Counted from the first letter of the stretch, positions 23,639-33,289 are shown. The stretch: 51,541 bases of DNA from Byssothecium circinans (GCA_010015675.1 ML976990.1:864298-915838), one strand, 5' to 3'. Notes: generated by a model not told the origin, from the sequence alone. Program-made: numbers and translations.

Positions 23639-24482
23639 ATGTTGGATATGGGCCTCTTCTTTAACAGTAATACGCTGGTGCGTTTCGGAGTAACAGAGTA
23701 CATGGACTGACCAGAGAATGGAGCAGATTTCGACCTATGGTTTGCGAAAGCGATCGTCCAGTTTCATCTGGCTATGGCTATTCAAAAGGAGCACCTAGGA
23801 CATGCTACTGTCAACCCAAAGGTAGCTCGAAGCGATGTCGTTCCCCTTGGTCTTGTAGACTAAACCTCCTCAGGACGTCATCGAGCAAGTGGAAGCTAGA
23901 TACTGGCGAGGACCTAGCCAAGATGTAGGAGGCAATGTCGACTTCTACCCTGGATCCGAGCTTTTCGGTCGCATCAAAGCCGCTCGCGCCACCAAGGACG
24001 ACAAGACGTTACAAACCTTCTTAGACCAGCTATCGTCTGATATCGTGTCAAGCTGCAGAAGGCTACGCAACGAAAAAGTGGCAGAGCTTGATGCGGGTCC
24101 GCCATTCAGCCCCGATCATATCCACCGCGCTACAACCCCAAGCTCCTCTACGAGCACCGATCCGTCTTCGGAAGACAGTCGAGAAGCAACGGATACCGCC
24201 ACCGAGGCAGAAAGCTCCTCGCAGGAAAATGGCGTACAAAGCACGACCCTTTCCGCCCCCGGCGGTCTCCCAATGGCGTGGTACACCTCCCTGTTGTACG
24301 AGTACGCTGCTCGTTCCGGGGAAAAGCCTGAGTATAAAAAAGAGCGGGTGTCTTTTGATGTGTGGCGTTGCAAAGCCATTTTTAACGGCATTCAAGGAGT
24401 AGGAGAAGCTCAGAGTTGGAAGATTGCAAGACATATTGCATCTCAAAATATTTGTCAAACTCTTGGGATTATGGAGGAGTAA
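23639..24482 (+). pseudogene. dsRNA-binding-motif protein, frameshifted
   Basis: From the ATG at 23639 the frame reads DMGLFFNSNTLVRFGVTEYM, a TGA in place of Trp, then DFDLWFAKAIVQFHLAMAIQ. Near 23859 one base is lost or gained and coding continues in another frame (KPPQDVIEQVEARYW) to TAA at 24480. The C-terminal 70 residues resemble a double-stranded-RNA-binding motif: WYTSLLYEYAARSGEKPEY, VWRCKAIFNGIQGVG and WKIARHIASQNICQTLG match its helix, strands and second helix, although the usual Lys pair of the second helix is weak (SWKIAR). The middle is Ser/Thr-rich linker. The open frame beginning at 23889 uses GTG, so it is not a natural start. Cellular role unknown. Confidence 0.6.
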
Positions 24483-24923
24483 CCAAAGCTTCGTACGTTG
24501 TATTTGCGTTTTACTTTTTTACATTTGTTCTATAGAAATGACGTAAATTCGCAAAATCTCTTATTCCTGGCAATTGTTACACCACGTTCGTGAATATTTG
24601 TTACTTAAGGCTCTTGCCGAAACTAGACGGGAGAGAGATGGATCCTTGAATTTACATGGCGCAAGAGATAAATACAGCATCGTTTATTCGCTATCGTTGA
24701 TGAGACCTTACAGCCGCAATGCTTGTTGTGAACGCTTGTAGCTCTTTGTCAGGAACTCAACGGGATTTGTTCGTGGTATAACGTCCCTCTGTTAGAGAAT
24801 GGGAAGAAGAAGTGATGATTTCTATCTGATGTCTACAAGTAGTGTTATATACTACTTCACATGCAATGGCAATTTTTGAGACTGACACTATCACAATCAA
24901 TGATTGTGTTAGTCTAAAACATC
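24483..24923. other. Intergenic; small hairpin near 24880
   Basis: AT-rich flank after the dsRNA-binding pseudogene. An imperfect inverted repeat at about 24880-24916 pairs AGACT with AGTCT and CACAATCA with TGATTGTG around a two-base loop. No gene seen. Confidence 0.45.
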
Positions 24924-25075
24924 ACAGTCACGTGAGGTGGGGGTGTCCCAAATCAACACCCTCCATGCGTAGCGAAAAACCACCCGTTCCGAAAAATTAG
25001 AGGGGTACTTTGACTTTACAGAACTCTAACTATCGCATATATCAAGCTTTATAAGAAATATATATAAATAATATT
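24924..25075 (+). repeat. Short dispersed repeat B, copy next to a pogo element
   Basis: The segment begins CAGTCACGTGAGGTGGGGGT, resembling pogo-type termini, followed by GCGTAGCGAAAAACCACCC and AGGGGTACTTTGACTTT. Related copies lie at 28440-28596, 34205-34345, 34640-34765 and about 10595. It may be one end of a pogo-derived MITE or a decayed element. Confidence 0.55.
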
Positions 25076-25113
25076 ATAACGTAAAGCACCACCGAGACGG
25101 CCAAACTACCGAG

Positions 25114-26893
25114 ACGGCCAAAATTCCTTGGCAACACCAACTCACTCAACTTCATCGTCATTATCGTCTACATCGCTACTTGACATGATAAACTGAGTAC
25201 TAGCCTCCGACTCAGAAGAACCCTCTTTATCTGCTCGACATGTTCTCGCGTTATGCCCAGCCTTCCCGCAGTTGCCGCAGTGGCGAACACCTGGTTGTCG
25301 CACCTCGCGTTCACCCTCCGCCCTCGCCTTTTTACGGTTCTGAACCGTTCCTGACGGTTCAGAACCGACCTAGTCTACTGTAGAACCAAACTCCATAGTG
25401 CTACCCTTCTGAAGATACTTGCGTTTGCGTGTTTTACGCTTAGTTATCACCTCAAGTTGATCCTCAAGCTCTTTGATGCGTGTCTTCATCAGCGCGCTAC
25501 CATGCAGCATTAACTCAGCGCCTTTGACGAGCTGCGAAAGCCCATCCTGAGCCGCCCGTGGTGATCGAGTAATAGAGTCACGTATTAGCTTTAACTGTGA
25601 GCCAAATTCGCGTGTATTACTCGGAGTTCTTGATAGCTACGGCGTCTCTAGTAGTGGGTGTCCTGGTGGGGTGCGTATACGCATATCGAGGCAATCAAGT
25701 ACCACCTGCGCGTTCAGAGGGACTAGCCCTAACGCCTTAAAGGCCTTTCGACAGTTCTGAACCGTAAACACGCTTAAAAACGCGTCTTTGAAGGCTGGTA
25801 GGAAGGCTTCCTTGTTGACGTAAAAGACGCGTCGGCGTGCTAAGTCCCGAATGATCTCAGAGTACTTGCGCTTAAGCGGCGAGAAACACACCACATCGAG
25901 CGGCTGGAGGATGTGTGACGAGTGCGCTAGCATACAAAGCGTAAGGATCTTATTGTTAACACAATAATCCTTAAAATCTTGATTTGGGTGGCTTTCGTGG
26001 CCATCCAAAATTAGCAACCGATAGACGCCCACCGTTGTGTCCTTTGTATGCGCATCGAAGTGCTTCAACCACGCGAGACCAAGCTTATTATTCGTCCATC
26101 CGTTCTCTAAGACCGAGAGCTTCCAATCGCGTGGTATATCGGCTTCCTAATACCACGAAGAGATATGGACGCGTCCTTTGTATATAATAAATGGTGGGGT
26201 GAATGTACCATTCGAACGTATACTCTAGATCTCCGTCACCCACTCCTGATCGCCTGGCTGAACGATAGTAGGCCTTGCTCGCCTCTCCGAGCCAGTAACC
26301 ACTTTCATAGAACCAATAACGCCCATCTGAAAGCCTGTCTCGTCGAAGTTGTGTATATCGTCATCGTGTACGCCGTACTTGATTTTGGTGTCCTCCACAA
26401 GCTTAAACCACGCAGTGATTACCTCAGGATTTTCCTGTAGTATCCTCTGACGGTCCTTCGAACAGTTCCAGGCCGTTCGTAACGGTTCTAAACGGTTCAC
26501 GAACCGTTCTGCCTAGTTGATGCCCACTTTCTCACCACCCCGCGCAGCTAGTAGTTTATCGGCCATATTTGCTACCTCGGACAACGTGGGCGCGAATCCT
26601 CGCGAATCAAGGTCGAGGATGTATTGGACGATCGTCTCCTCTTCGGTAGAGGACAGTTTCGAACAGTTCGGAATTGTTCGTGGTTGAAAGGTAATTCCGT
26701 TAAGGCAGTCGGAGAGGCTCTAATGACGAACGTTAAAAGCCTTAGCAGCGTGTTGGAGGCGTTTAAATTGGCCTGAATGGTAAGCTTGAAGGGCAAGCTC
26801 AATTCTGCCCTCTTGTTCAGCAAGTATCGCGTTTTTTTGTTGAGGCATTTCGTGATCAGTGTGGTGTTGGTGTTGCCAAGGAATTTTGGCCGT
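25114..26893 (-). mobile_element. pogo-like transposon with zinc-knuckle transposase
   Basis: Inverted repeats of 28 bp are perfect (ACGGCCAAAATTCCTTGGCA and on; 25114-25141 and 26866-26893). The left end is preceded by a near-duplicate of its first bases (ACCGAGACGGCCAAA at 25091 and 25109), so the exact outer boundary and TA duplication are unclear. The interior is one minus-strand transposase frame. Codon composition is close to normal, so the element is younger than those in the AT-rich blocks. Confidence 0.88.
25142..26848 (-). pseudogene. pogo-like transposase with C-terminal CCHC knuckle, six TAG stops
   Basis: The frame starts at the ATG at 26848 (MPQQKNAILAEQEGRIELAL) and reads 568 codons to TGA at 25142 with no frameshift. 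It has an N-terminal psq-type helix-turn-helix, a CENP-B-type domain (EKVGIN-AERFVNRLEPL), catalytic Asp residues in HNFDETGFQMG, LLILDGHESH and ILQPLDVVCF, and near the C-terminus a CCHC zinc knuckle (CGNCGKAGHNARTC), followed by an acidic tail. All six premature stops are TAG at expected Gln or Trp positions (after VRH, GIN, TEI, SWY, ETP and TVD). Zinc knuckles occur in some fungal pogo/Fot transposases and may bind nucleic acid. Confidence 0.9.
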
Positions 26894-27860
26894 TATAGGC
26901 TTCTCTTAACATTTGGAGCCCTTTACTTCCTTTAAAATACGTACATACTATCGCTTTCTAGCCTGATTCGCTCAGATCCTTCTTTTGTGGCGAAACACCG
27001 TCCCTTCACCATATCGCCACCACTAAGCTCTAGCTTCCCTACAATACTTACGGGAGGCGTTATGTAAGTTGAAGAGCCTCACGAAGTTGCTTACAAGCTG
27101 TTATTAGCTGTGTGTCGATATTCGCGCGCAAGTCTTTGCAGCGTCGCCACCCCTGTCGGTACTTCTGACTGAAGCAGTTTCCAATCTCGGCTAGCGCAGC
27201 ACTGCCTCGCAAATGGATGTAATCAAGATCGTGTAATTTATTCAAGCAGTCCTTTAGCTAATCTTGTGGCTGTCGGACTGCTGTACAGTCACTTCTAGAT
27301 GGATCAGCAGCGTGATGGCCGCGAAGTAAGACGTGCTTATTACAACTGTTTCCTATGCAGGAGACGCAAAGTCGCAAAACAATCAATTCAACTCGGGGAA
27401 GAGCTTACAATTAATATAGCACTAAGATCATCAGTCTTGCAGATATACGATGTTGTCGAATTTGCATCGCTGAATAGAATTCGTAGGGCAACCGCTCTGG
27501 TTACAGCTGATGCGGGGGTGGGGTCGTAATTTGAGATTGCGATCACGCAGTAGAAGGTTATGACGGCGATGATGAGTTGGCAGAGGAAGGTATAGACTCT
27601 GAGATGTCTTCCTTGGATGCTCTCGTCTTGGGGCATTTTAGCACGGCTGACCAGTCTCGGCACTGGCTGCGATATTGGCTGTCTGGATATCAGTGGGCCA
27701 TTAGTGAGCTATTAATCACCTTGCAACTTACTGTTGATTATGTTTTGAGTCAGATCATGCGTCGAGACTGCCAGGTATGATGCTATCGTAGTTGTAGAGT
27801 TGACGGTGGTAGAAGCTGGTGAAGGAAGGTCACCGCTAATTCTACCTTTTAAGGTAGCGT
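26894..27860. other. No supported gene
   Basis: Open frames of 60-90 codons occur at 27060-27245 (minus; MNKLHDLDYIHLRGSAALAE) and 27299-27780 (plus), without a recognised domain. The first has a natural composition and could be a gene fragment. A small perfect stem (CTACCTT, two-base loop, AAGGTAG) lies at 27842-27857. Confidence 0.35.
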
Positions 27861-27923
27861 TACCGTGCCTTGGCAGTCAGCGCGCATTGGCTGATGCCGC
27901 GCACTGACTGCCAAGGCACGGTA
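27861..27923. other. Long near-perfect hairpin
   Basis: The left arm 27861-27885 (TACCGTGCCTTGGCAGTCAG and five more bases) pairs with the right arm 27899-27923 over 25 bp with one mismatch and a 13-base loop. Such a structure could be a MITE fused end to end, a terminator-like element or a recombination footprint. No flanking duplication is clear. Confidence 0.8.
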
Positions 27924-28439
27924 CCTCCTTGTACAAGCCACACCAGCCACAGGCTTACCCCGCAGTCCCCTTAGAAAAGTTATCTAAAAAACTTGCGACA
28001 CGCAATTCGCCTTTAACTGTAAATGCAGGGCGACTGTACAGCCAGTACCGATGCTCCAAGATATCTTGTGACTGTCTACCGACCACGGAGGAGAGAGAGA
28101 TGGCTCCCAAAACTCGGTCGATGACCGTGGAGGAAGGGAAAAAGGGATCTATCGCAGATGATCCAAACCCTTTCTCTCCGAAGTTGGTAATGCTCTGATC
28201 AGAAGTATCGACCAAGGTGGCGACGTCGTATGAATCAGCGCACCACGCCACGAATAGGGCTGACCATAGCTGAACATCATCGAAGCAAGTTCTTAGAGGT
28301 CAGATGCGACTGTTCACGAGAAATCTATAACCTTAAGGCTTCATTGAAGTTGTGTACAGAAAGGACCTAATTTCGGCTTAAAAGAAGTCTCCTCGCGCGT
28401 TAGGCACAAAGGGGTAGCGGCGATCATCATCTTTAGCCC
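27924..28439. other. No supported gene
   Basis: Overlapping open frames on both strands at 27929-28251 (about 90 codons each) have no recognised motif. One reads MAPKTRSMTVEEGKKGS; both are probably accidental. Confidence 0.35.
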
Positions 28440-28596
28440 GAACGTAACGCAGAGTATCTTAAGAAGGTATATAAATATTTCCGTTAGAGATATAGTAAAA
28501 TGTAGCTAACGTTACTCTAAGATAGAGGTATGCTCTAAAAGTGGAAGTACCCCTATTTTGTCTCGCTACACCGTGCGTCTCGCGACCTAGGGGGGT
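28440..28596 (-). repeat. Short dispersed repeat B, minus-strand copy
   Basis: The reverse complement contains GTGTAGCGAGACAAAATAGG and GGGTACTTCCACTTT, matching copies at 34205-34345 and 34640-34765. It extends into AT-rich sequence shared only in part. Confidence 0.6.
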
Positions 28597-29055
28597 ATCT
28601 TAATTAAGAAGAATGACCCATTTACTGTACTGCTAAGGAATTATTAGCATATTCAATAGAGAAGCGAATTGCTTAGGGGAAGAGGAAGAAATAAAGCCTT
28701 TTATTTAACAAAACATTTCCGGAAATCATGTTTACTACTTCTTAGAAACCTCTTTCTAAATCGCCTGTTACCACTGTCTCCGGTGAGGGAGCCGCAGACC
28801 TTCTAAAAGTGACTCGGTGCAAATCGGCTGGCTTAAAAATTCTGACTGCCGTTGCCCTGTCTTCAGCTGCTTCTGAATAAGATTGACCTAGGCTTTCCTC
28901 AGAAGAATTCCTGATATTAGGCTTCTTTAGCCGCATTAAGATAAGGCAAAATATGCAGCACATCGCGACGTATCGATCGTCTAAACGAATGCTTTAGATT
29001 GAGGATGTCAAGTTGAAGACAAGGGATAGTTACATTAACTTCGCTGCAATTCGCT
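28597..29055. other. No supported gene
   Basis: AT-rich, with short open frames on the minus strand only. It may contain the mutated upstream part of the kinase fragment, but I cannot read a consistent frame. Confidence 0.35.
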
Positions 29056-29544
29056 AACAAGGATATTAAGCCCGCGAATATATTATGGCTTGATGGTACA
29101 TGCATATATACCGAATTTGGGACCACACAACTCCCTGGTGACTTGCAATTCTTGACTCACGAACCAATCTCCGCACGCCCGCAGAGATTCTGCCCACCAG
29201 AAGTGGCACACGATGGGAAACGAAACGAGAGCTCCGACATATTCTCGCTTGGATGCGTCTTTCACGAAATCCTGGCCACGCTGGAGCCAAGCAAGCTTCA
29301 AGTCCCTTCCGGGAATTACCATGAGAATGTGGATTCTGTACGGAGTGGGCTTGAAGACGCTACCTTTACCGATCCCAGTCTGAAGCTTCTGGCAGCTCTG
29401 TGCGTATCAATGGTGGCATATGAGAAGGGGGATCGAATTACTTCTACCGATCTCGTACGTCAACTTGCATCCAATGATAGCACTGAGCCGGGCAGAGCAA
29501 AGTTCTTCTGCGATGGCTGCCGGGACGATTTTAGGAGCATTTAG
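29056..29544 (+). pseudogene. Protein kinase fragment (catalytic loop to C-lobe)
   Basis: The frame reads NKDIKPANILWLDGTCIYTE, then FGTTQLPGDLQFLTH, FCPPEVAHDGKRNESSDIFS, LGCVFHEILATLEPS, ending CDGCRDDFRSI with TAG at 29542. This covers the catalytic loop (HRDIKPxN, here N-K-D-I-K-P-A-N), the DFG motif (here E-F-G, so the Mg-binding Asp is lost), the APE-like PPE and subdomain IX (SSDIFSLGCV). The N-lobe with the ATP-binding lysine is absent and the upstream frame is broken, so this is a gene fragment. The pattern is that of fungal Ser/Thr kinases often found in accessory regions. Confidence 0.72.
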
Positions 29545-30190
29545 CAGGTACCTTGGTGGGGTTCTTTTATGAGTAATGATTCCTGAGTGTTGAAAGCGCA
29601 GTCGTGTAATTTTCATAGTCATTAATAGGGAGATAGAACTATGACTTTCTTATCATTTGTTAGCTACTTCTCTTAGCATATAGATAGTATTACATCTGTT
29701 GTACTAATTTGAACGCGTCCACCATAACTTCTACGTATCATGATAGTACTCTCAAGAGGCGTGTCATCCACCGCTTATTGTTAAAGTGAGAAGTCTTGCG
29801 CGATACCTTTGACCTGTGGACAACGCTTCGGCCAGCGGTCCAATTATTGGTGACTGCTCTAATAAGCTTCTCGCCCTTCTTTTAACACGTTGGCGTATTG
29901 AAGTGCTACAATTCTAGTGCACATGTAGATCGAGCTACATAAGCATGCTTACGAGTGATACCTCACGGTAATCAAAATGGTACGGCACTGTGTGTCGCCA
30001 CCACAAGCAGGGAGGACAGCCGACCCCGCACCAGCCACACCCTTGTGCATGGCCAATCTTTCCTATGTTGAGCATGGTGTTAGATATGCGATCAGCAGGT
30101 CTCATGGTTGGCTTCTGAACTGGAGCAGGTGCTTGATAACAGAATGTACATAACTGGCGCTTAGTAACGGCCCATACCCTCCGGGTGCAT
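29545..30190. other. Intergenic, nothing recognised
   Basis: Mixed composition; no domain, RNA gene or repeat was recognised. Confidence 0.4.
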
Positions 30191-30262
30191 GGCCATAATA
30201 GAACACACACACACACACACGTGCATGGCCATAATAGAATACACACACACATGCGCGCGCGC
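30182..30262. repeat. Duplicated (CA)n microsatellite block
   Basis: GTGCATGGCCATAATAGAA followed by a CA run occurs twice in tandem, the second time ending in a CG/GC alternation (GCGCGCGCG). Probably replication slippage plus a short tandem duplication. Confidence 0.8.
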
Positions 30263-30390
30263 GTGAGGGGCGTTGAACTTTTAGAAATTGAGATTGGATT
30301 GGTGCGTGGTCGCCACTGAGAGCTTGTAGACGGTGTCGTCTACGCGCCACAAGTTTTCAAGCTCGGGCCTCGCTATACGGTACGGTAATA

Positions 30391-32199
30391 CAGTCAACTC
30401 CCGTTATAACGATGTAAGCTTTCCAAGCAGTTTTGATCGTTGTATTGAATTATCGCTCTATCGAGTAGCGCCAAGAAAACCTCTCAGAGTGATAAAAAGT
30501 AGCTATCTATAGTAGTTTGACGGCACTTCTTAATGCGCTGGTGGTTGAGAGAGCGCTCAATCTGGCAGAGGCTGCTAACCTGCTCGATTGAGGAGTCTTC
30601 CTGCGCTTCAACAAAGCGCTGTACAATTGACAGCGCTTTGAGAGCCTCTGTGAGAGACGGCGGAGGCTCCACCTCGTCGTCTTCCTCAGGTACTGCTTCT
30701 AGGCCTGTTTGGCCTCTGTGGTGATCAATGATCTCATGGATATCCGCCTGCTGCTCTGGCTCATCATTCTCCCCCTCTGGATGTAGGAAATTGTCGAGAT
30801 CTCTAGCGTCCTCACCCACTCCTGCAAGAAGCTGCACCTCAGCTAGTAGCTCTAAGAGCTCCTTTGGCGGTGTAGGATCCTCTTCAACATCAGATTTCTC
30901 TAAGATCGTTGATTTGGCCCAGCAATTGCGAATTGTAGTCCTTGTAACGTCACCTCTCCAAGCTGTAGCCGTCCACCTCAGCGTATTGTATAGCGTGACT
31001 TTCTTGATTGGATCCTCTTGTTTAGCGTAGGTAGTGACACAAAACTGTAGCCACTGCTTCCTGTAGCTATTCTTGAAGTTCTGAATAATTCCTTGATCCA
31101 TCGGCTGGTATTTAGAGGTGCTATTTTTTGGTAGGAACTCGAGACGGACGTTTGGCGGAGGTAGAGCTAGCTCGATAGCTGCAGTGTGAGCTGAGAAGTT
31201 GTCCATCAAAAGGATGACCTCAAGCTCACCAACGTGAGCGTAAAAGGCCTTCAGCCACTCAGCCATGATATCAGCGTTCATCCAGGCCTTAGTAGAGGCC
31301 TTCCAAACAAGCCCTAGGCTAGAAAGGTTGACTCCTCGTAGAGCGCGCGGCACCTTTGACTTGCCAATTAGCCATGGAGGGAGCTTGTCAGACCCATCGC
31401 CATTGCTACAGAGAGCGAGGGAGATTCGAGCCTTGTCCTTCTTAACGCCAGGAACTGACGCAGTAGCGAGCCCTCGAGACACTGCCCAGCGCCAATACAG
31501 GCCAGTCTCGTCCATATTGTACATGTAGGGTGCTAGAAATTGTCGGCAGATAGCGCGGAGGAGCTCCATCTCAGCTGAGGCGGCGACAGGAACTGAGGCA
31601 AGCTCGCCATGGCTGGTGTATTGCTTGATATTGTAGCGACTCTTAAATCGACTTAGCCAGCCTTGGGAGAACTCAGGCTGAGGTGTAGAGGCGTACTCAG
31701 GAAGTAGCGCCCACACCTCTCGCGCCTTCTCTGCCAGCAGATCTCCTGACACAAGTGAGCCTTGCGCCTGAAGCTGCTGCTGCCACGAGAAGAGGACCTG
31801 CTCTAGCAGAGGCCACTTGCCAAAGCGAGTACGATATACAGCTCTACTAGGTAAAGGGCTGTCATCAAGGTGTTTGTAGCGATCGGAGAGCGACTCAGAG
31901 ACCGTAGATTGGCTGGGTTTTCGACCGTATTTCTCTTCAAACCAGCTTCTCATGGCTTTCTGAGTCGGGCGCGGCTTCTGGGAGGAGTAGAACTGGCGGA
32001 GAGAGCGCCTCTCAGCGTCAGAGATAGCGCTTCGAGTAGCCATAATAACTCAATAGAGCGATATTTGGTGGAGAGCTAACGATAATCGTAAAATCGTTAT
32101 AGAGTTGATTTTTGGTGGGGTTCGAAGCTTGCCAAGGCGCTAGTATCGTACTAACGAAAATATCGTTTTACCGAGGTTCGTTATAACGGGAGTTGACTG
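30391..32199 (-). mobile_element. Intact pogo-family transposon, probably autonomous
   Basis: Perfect 21-bp terminal inverted repeats begin CAGTCAACTCCCGTTATAAC (30391-30411 and 32179-32199) and are flanked by TA on both sides (30389-30390, 32200-32201). Subterminal inverted repeats (ATCGCTCTATCGAG near 30450; its inverse CTCAATAGAGCGAT near 32049) lie just outside the gene and may be transposase-binding sites. The single gene is undamaged. Size 1,809 bp. Terminal CAGT and the TA target are typical of pogo. Confidence 0.93.
30484..32043 (-). CDS. pogo-family transposase, intact, with PCNA-binding motif
   Basis: This 519-residue protein should cut and paste the surrounding element in the nucleus. 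Residues 3-58 form a psq/CENP-B-type helix-turn-helix and about 76-146 a second CENP-B-type DNA-binding domain. The DDE domain has Asp178 (YNMDETGLYW), Asp281 (LLMDNFSAH) and Asp316 (YQPMDQGII), a DD34D spacing. An acidic stretch precedes the C-terminus. Residues 509-516 are QTTIDSYF, a good match to the PCNA-interacting (PIP) box known from pogo transposases. The ATG at 32043 lies about 160 bp inside the right terminus and fits the conserved N-terminal domain. No stop or frameshift is present. It is the only transposase in the window that looks functional. Confidence 0.93.
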   Translation of the reverse strand: MATRSAISDAERRSLRQFYSSQKPRPTQKAMRSWFEEKYGRKPSQSTVSESLSDRYKHLDDSPLPSRAVYRTRFGKWPLLEQVLFSWQQQLQAQGSLVSGDLLAEKAREVWALLPEYASTPQPEFSQGWLSRFKSRYNIKQYTSHGELASVPVAASAEMELLRAICRQFLAPYMYNMDETGLYWRWAVSRGLATASVPGVKKDKARISLALCSNGDGSDKLPPWLIGKSKVPRALRGVNLSSLGLVWKASTKAWMNADIMAEWLKAFYAHVGELEVILLMDNFSAHTAAIELALPPPNVRLEFLPKNSTSKYQPMDQGIIQNFKNSYRKQWLQFCVTTYAKQEDPIKKVTLYNTLRWTATAWRGDVTRTTIRNCWAKSTILEKSDVEEDPTPPKELLELLAEVQLLAGVGEDARDLDNFLHPEGENDEPEQQADIHEIIDHHRGQTGLEAVPEEDDEVEPPPSLTEALKALSIVQRFVEAQEDSSIEQVSSLCQIERSLNHQRIKKCRQTTIDSYFLSL

Positions 32200-32201
32200 T
32201 A

Positions 32202-32488
32202 GGTTAGAACCCGGAAACGAGAGCGAGTCGGACCGCGAGGCAGTACCGTTTCCAGGGCCGGCCCGCCCTCATTGGCAAAGGCCTTGCTACTGCAAGATAA
32301 CCCCAAGCCTCCATAATGATAGGAATGCTGGTACATGAAGTTGCGAGAGAAAGCAGAGTTAAATTCAACAAGAACTAGACAACAGCATCGCTGTGGGGAA
32401 TAGATACTCGTAGTCGCCGTCTCTATAATATAAGCATCCAAGCTGGCCCTGCTAACAAAGACGAAATTTGTCCGTCTCTACCTCCACA
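32202..32488. other. Intergenic between the pogo element and the next gene
   Basis: No gene recognised. It is the 3' flank of the minus-strand gene 32489-33172. Confidence 0.4.
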
Positions 32489-33172
32489 TCAAAATTTGCT
32501 ACCCAAAAGAGCCGATCGTAACCCCAAACGCACCGGCGACTGGTTCGATCCCTTCCGCTGAGAGATATTTTTCACCGTTTTTCCATGGCCTACCTCCAAA
32601 GAAGCAATTCGTGCTGTGAGGAGCTCAACCTCCTTCCGCAAAAAGTGGACCTGCTCCACTACTGCTCCATCACTGGTATTCGGGTTTGGGCTTCTATTCT
32701 CACTTTGTGGTGGTATGAGAGAGCTATTGGTCCAAGCGGAGATACTGCTGCTAGGAGTGGACTGCGGGGTGGCTTCCGGTCGAGGGGAAGGAGATGGTGA
32801 AGGAGTATGCGCGCCCGATATGTTTGATCTTGATTGTGTGGATGGTGATAGGCGGTTGATTGCTGCACTCCACTCTATCACCTTGCCCCTAGCTTGGATG
32901 CCATGGTTCGGGCATAGAGTGAGGCCCGCAAGAGCTCTTAGAGACTGGGTTGCGCTTTGTGGCGATGATATCGAGATGTCGTCTATCAAATGATTGATTT
33001 GGGATGCTCTCTCCCCTCTAAGATGATAGCCGCAGGAGTCTGTTGTTCCGTTTTTAACACCCGAGCAGGTAAAATGACCGTCCGGTTTCAGGTCAATGCC
33101 GAGCGTTGCGATGGGATCCCATTGCGGTACCGATATAAGTGAGGATATCGTAGGCTGAGTAGCTTGGGACAT
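32489..33172 (-). CDS. Hypothetical 227-residue protein, intact, Cys/His and coiled-coil
   Basis: The frame is uninterrupted from the ATG at 33172 (MSQATQPTISSLISVPQWDP) to TGA at 32489. The N-terminal third has Cys36, Cys47, His50, Cys87 and His90 (TCSG, SCGYH, LCPNH), a possible metal-binding set. Residues 110-170 are Ser/Pro/Thr-rich and disordered, and 171-195 form a predicted coiled coil (VVEQVHFLRKEVELLTARIA). The Cys/His region recalls the N-terminal part of some fungal GIY-YIG-associated proteins, but no nuclease domain follows; this is a weak guess. Codon use is ordinary and there are no RIP stops. A TATA-like box lies about 105 bp upstream and the start has A at -3. Function unknown. 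Confidence 0.6.
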   Translation of the reverse strand: MSQATQPTISSLISVPQWDPIATLGIDLKPDGHFTCSGVKNGTTDSCGYHLRGERASQINHLIDDISISSPQSATQSLRALAGLTLCPNHGIQARGKVIEWSAAINRLSPSTQSRSNISGAHTPSPSPSPRPEATPQSTPSSSISAWTNSSLIPPQSENRSPNPNTSDGAVVEQVHFLRKEVELLTARIASLEVGHGKTVKNISQRKGSNQSPVRLGLRSALLGSKF

Positions 33173-33276
33173 TTCCTTGATCTAACCTAAGAACAAGTTG
33201 CGAATAGAGAAGTGACGAGAGAATTGCTGGTTCGTTGAGGATGGTATCACTCCACGTTGTGGATTTCCTGATAGCT

Positions 33277-33282
33277 TATATA
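33277..33282 (-). promoter_or_regulatory. TATA-like box upstream of the 227-residue gene
   Basis: TATATA (context GTGTATATAAGC on the minus strand) lies about 105 bp before the ATG at 33172, with pyrimidine-rich sequence (TCTCTCGTCACTTCTC) between. Distance and context suit a fungal core promoter. Confidence 0.45.
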
Positions 33283-33289
33283 CACAGTC

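Noticed and set aside
24063..24458. Minus-strand frames of 91-131 codons opposite the dsRNA-binding pseudogene
   Set aside because: The plus-strand frame has the recognisable motif; these are antisense shadows.
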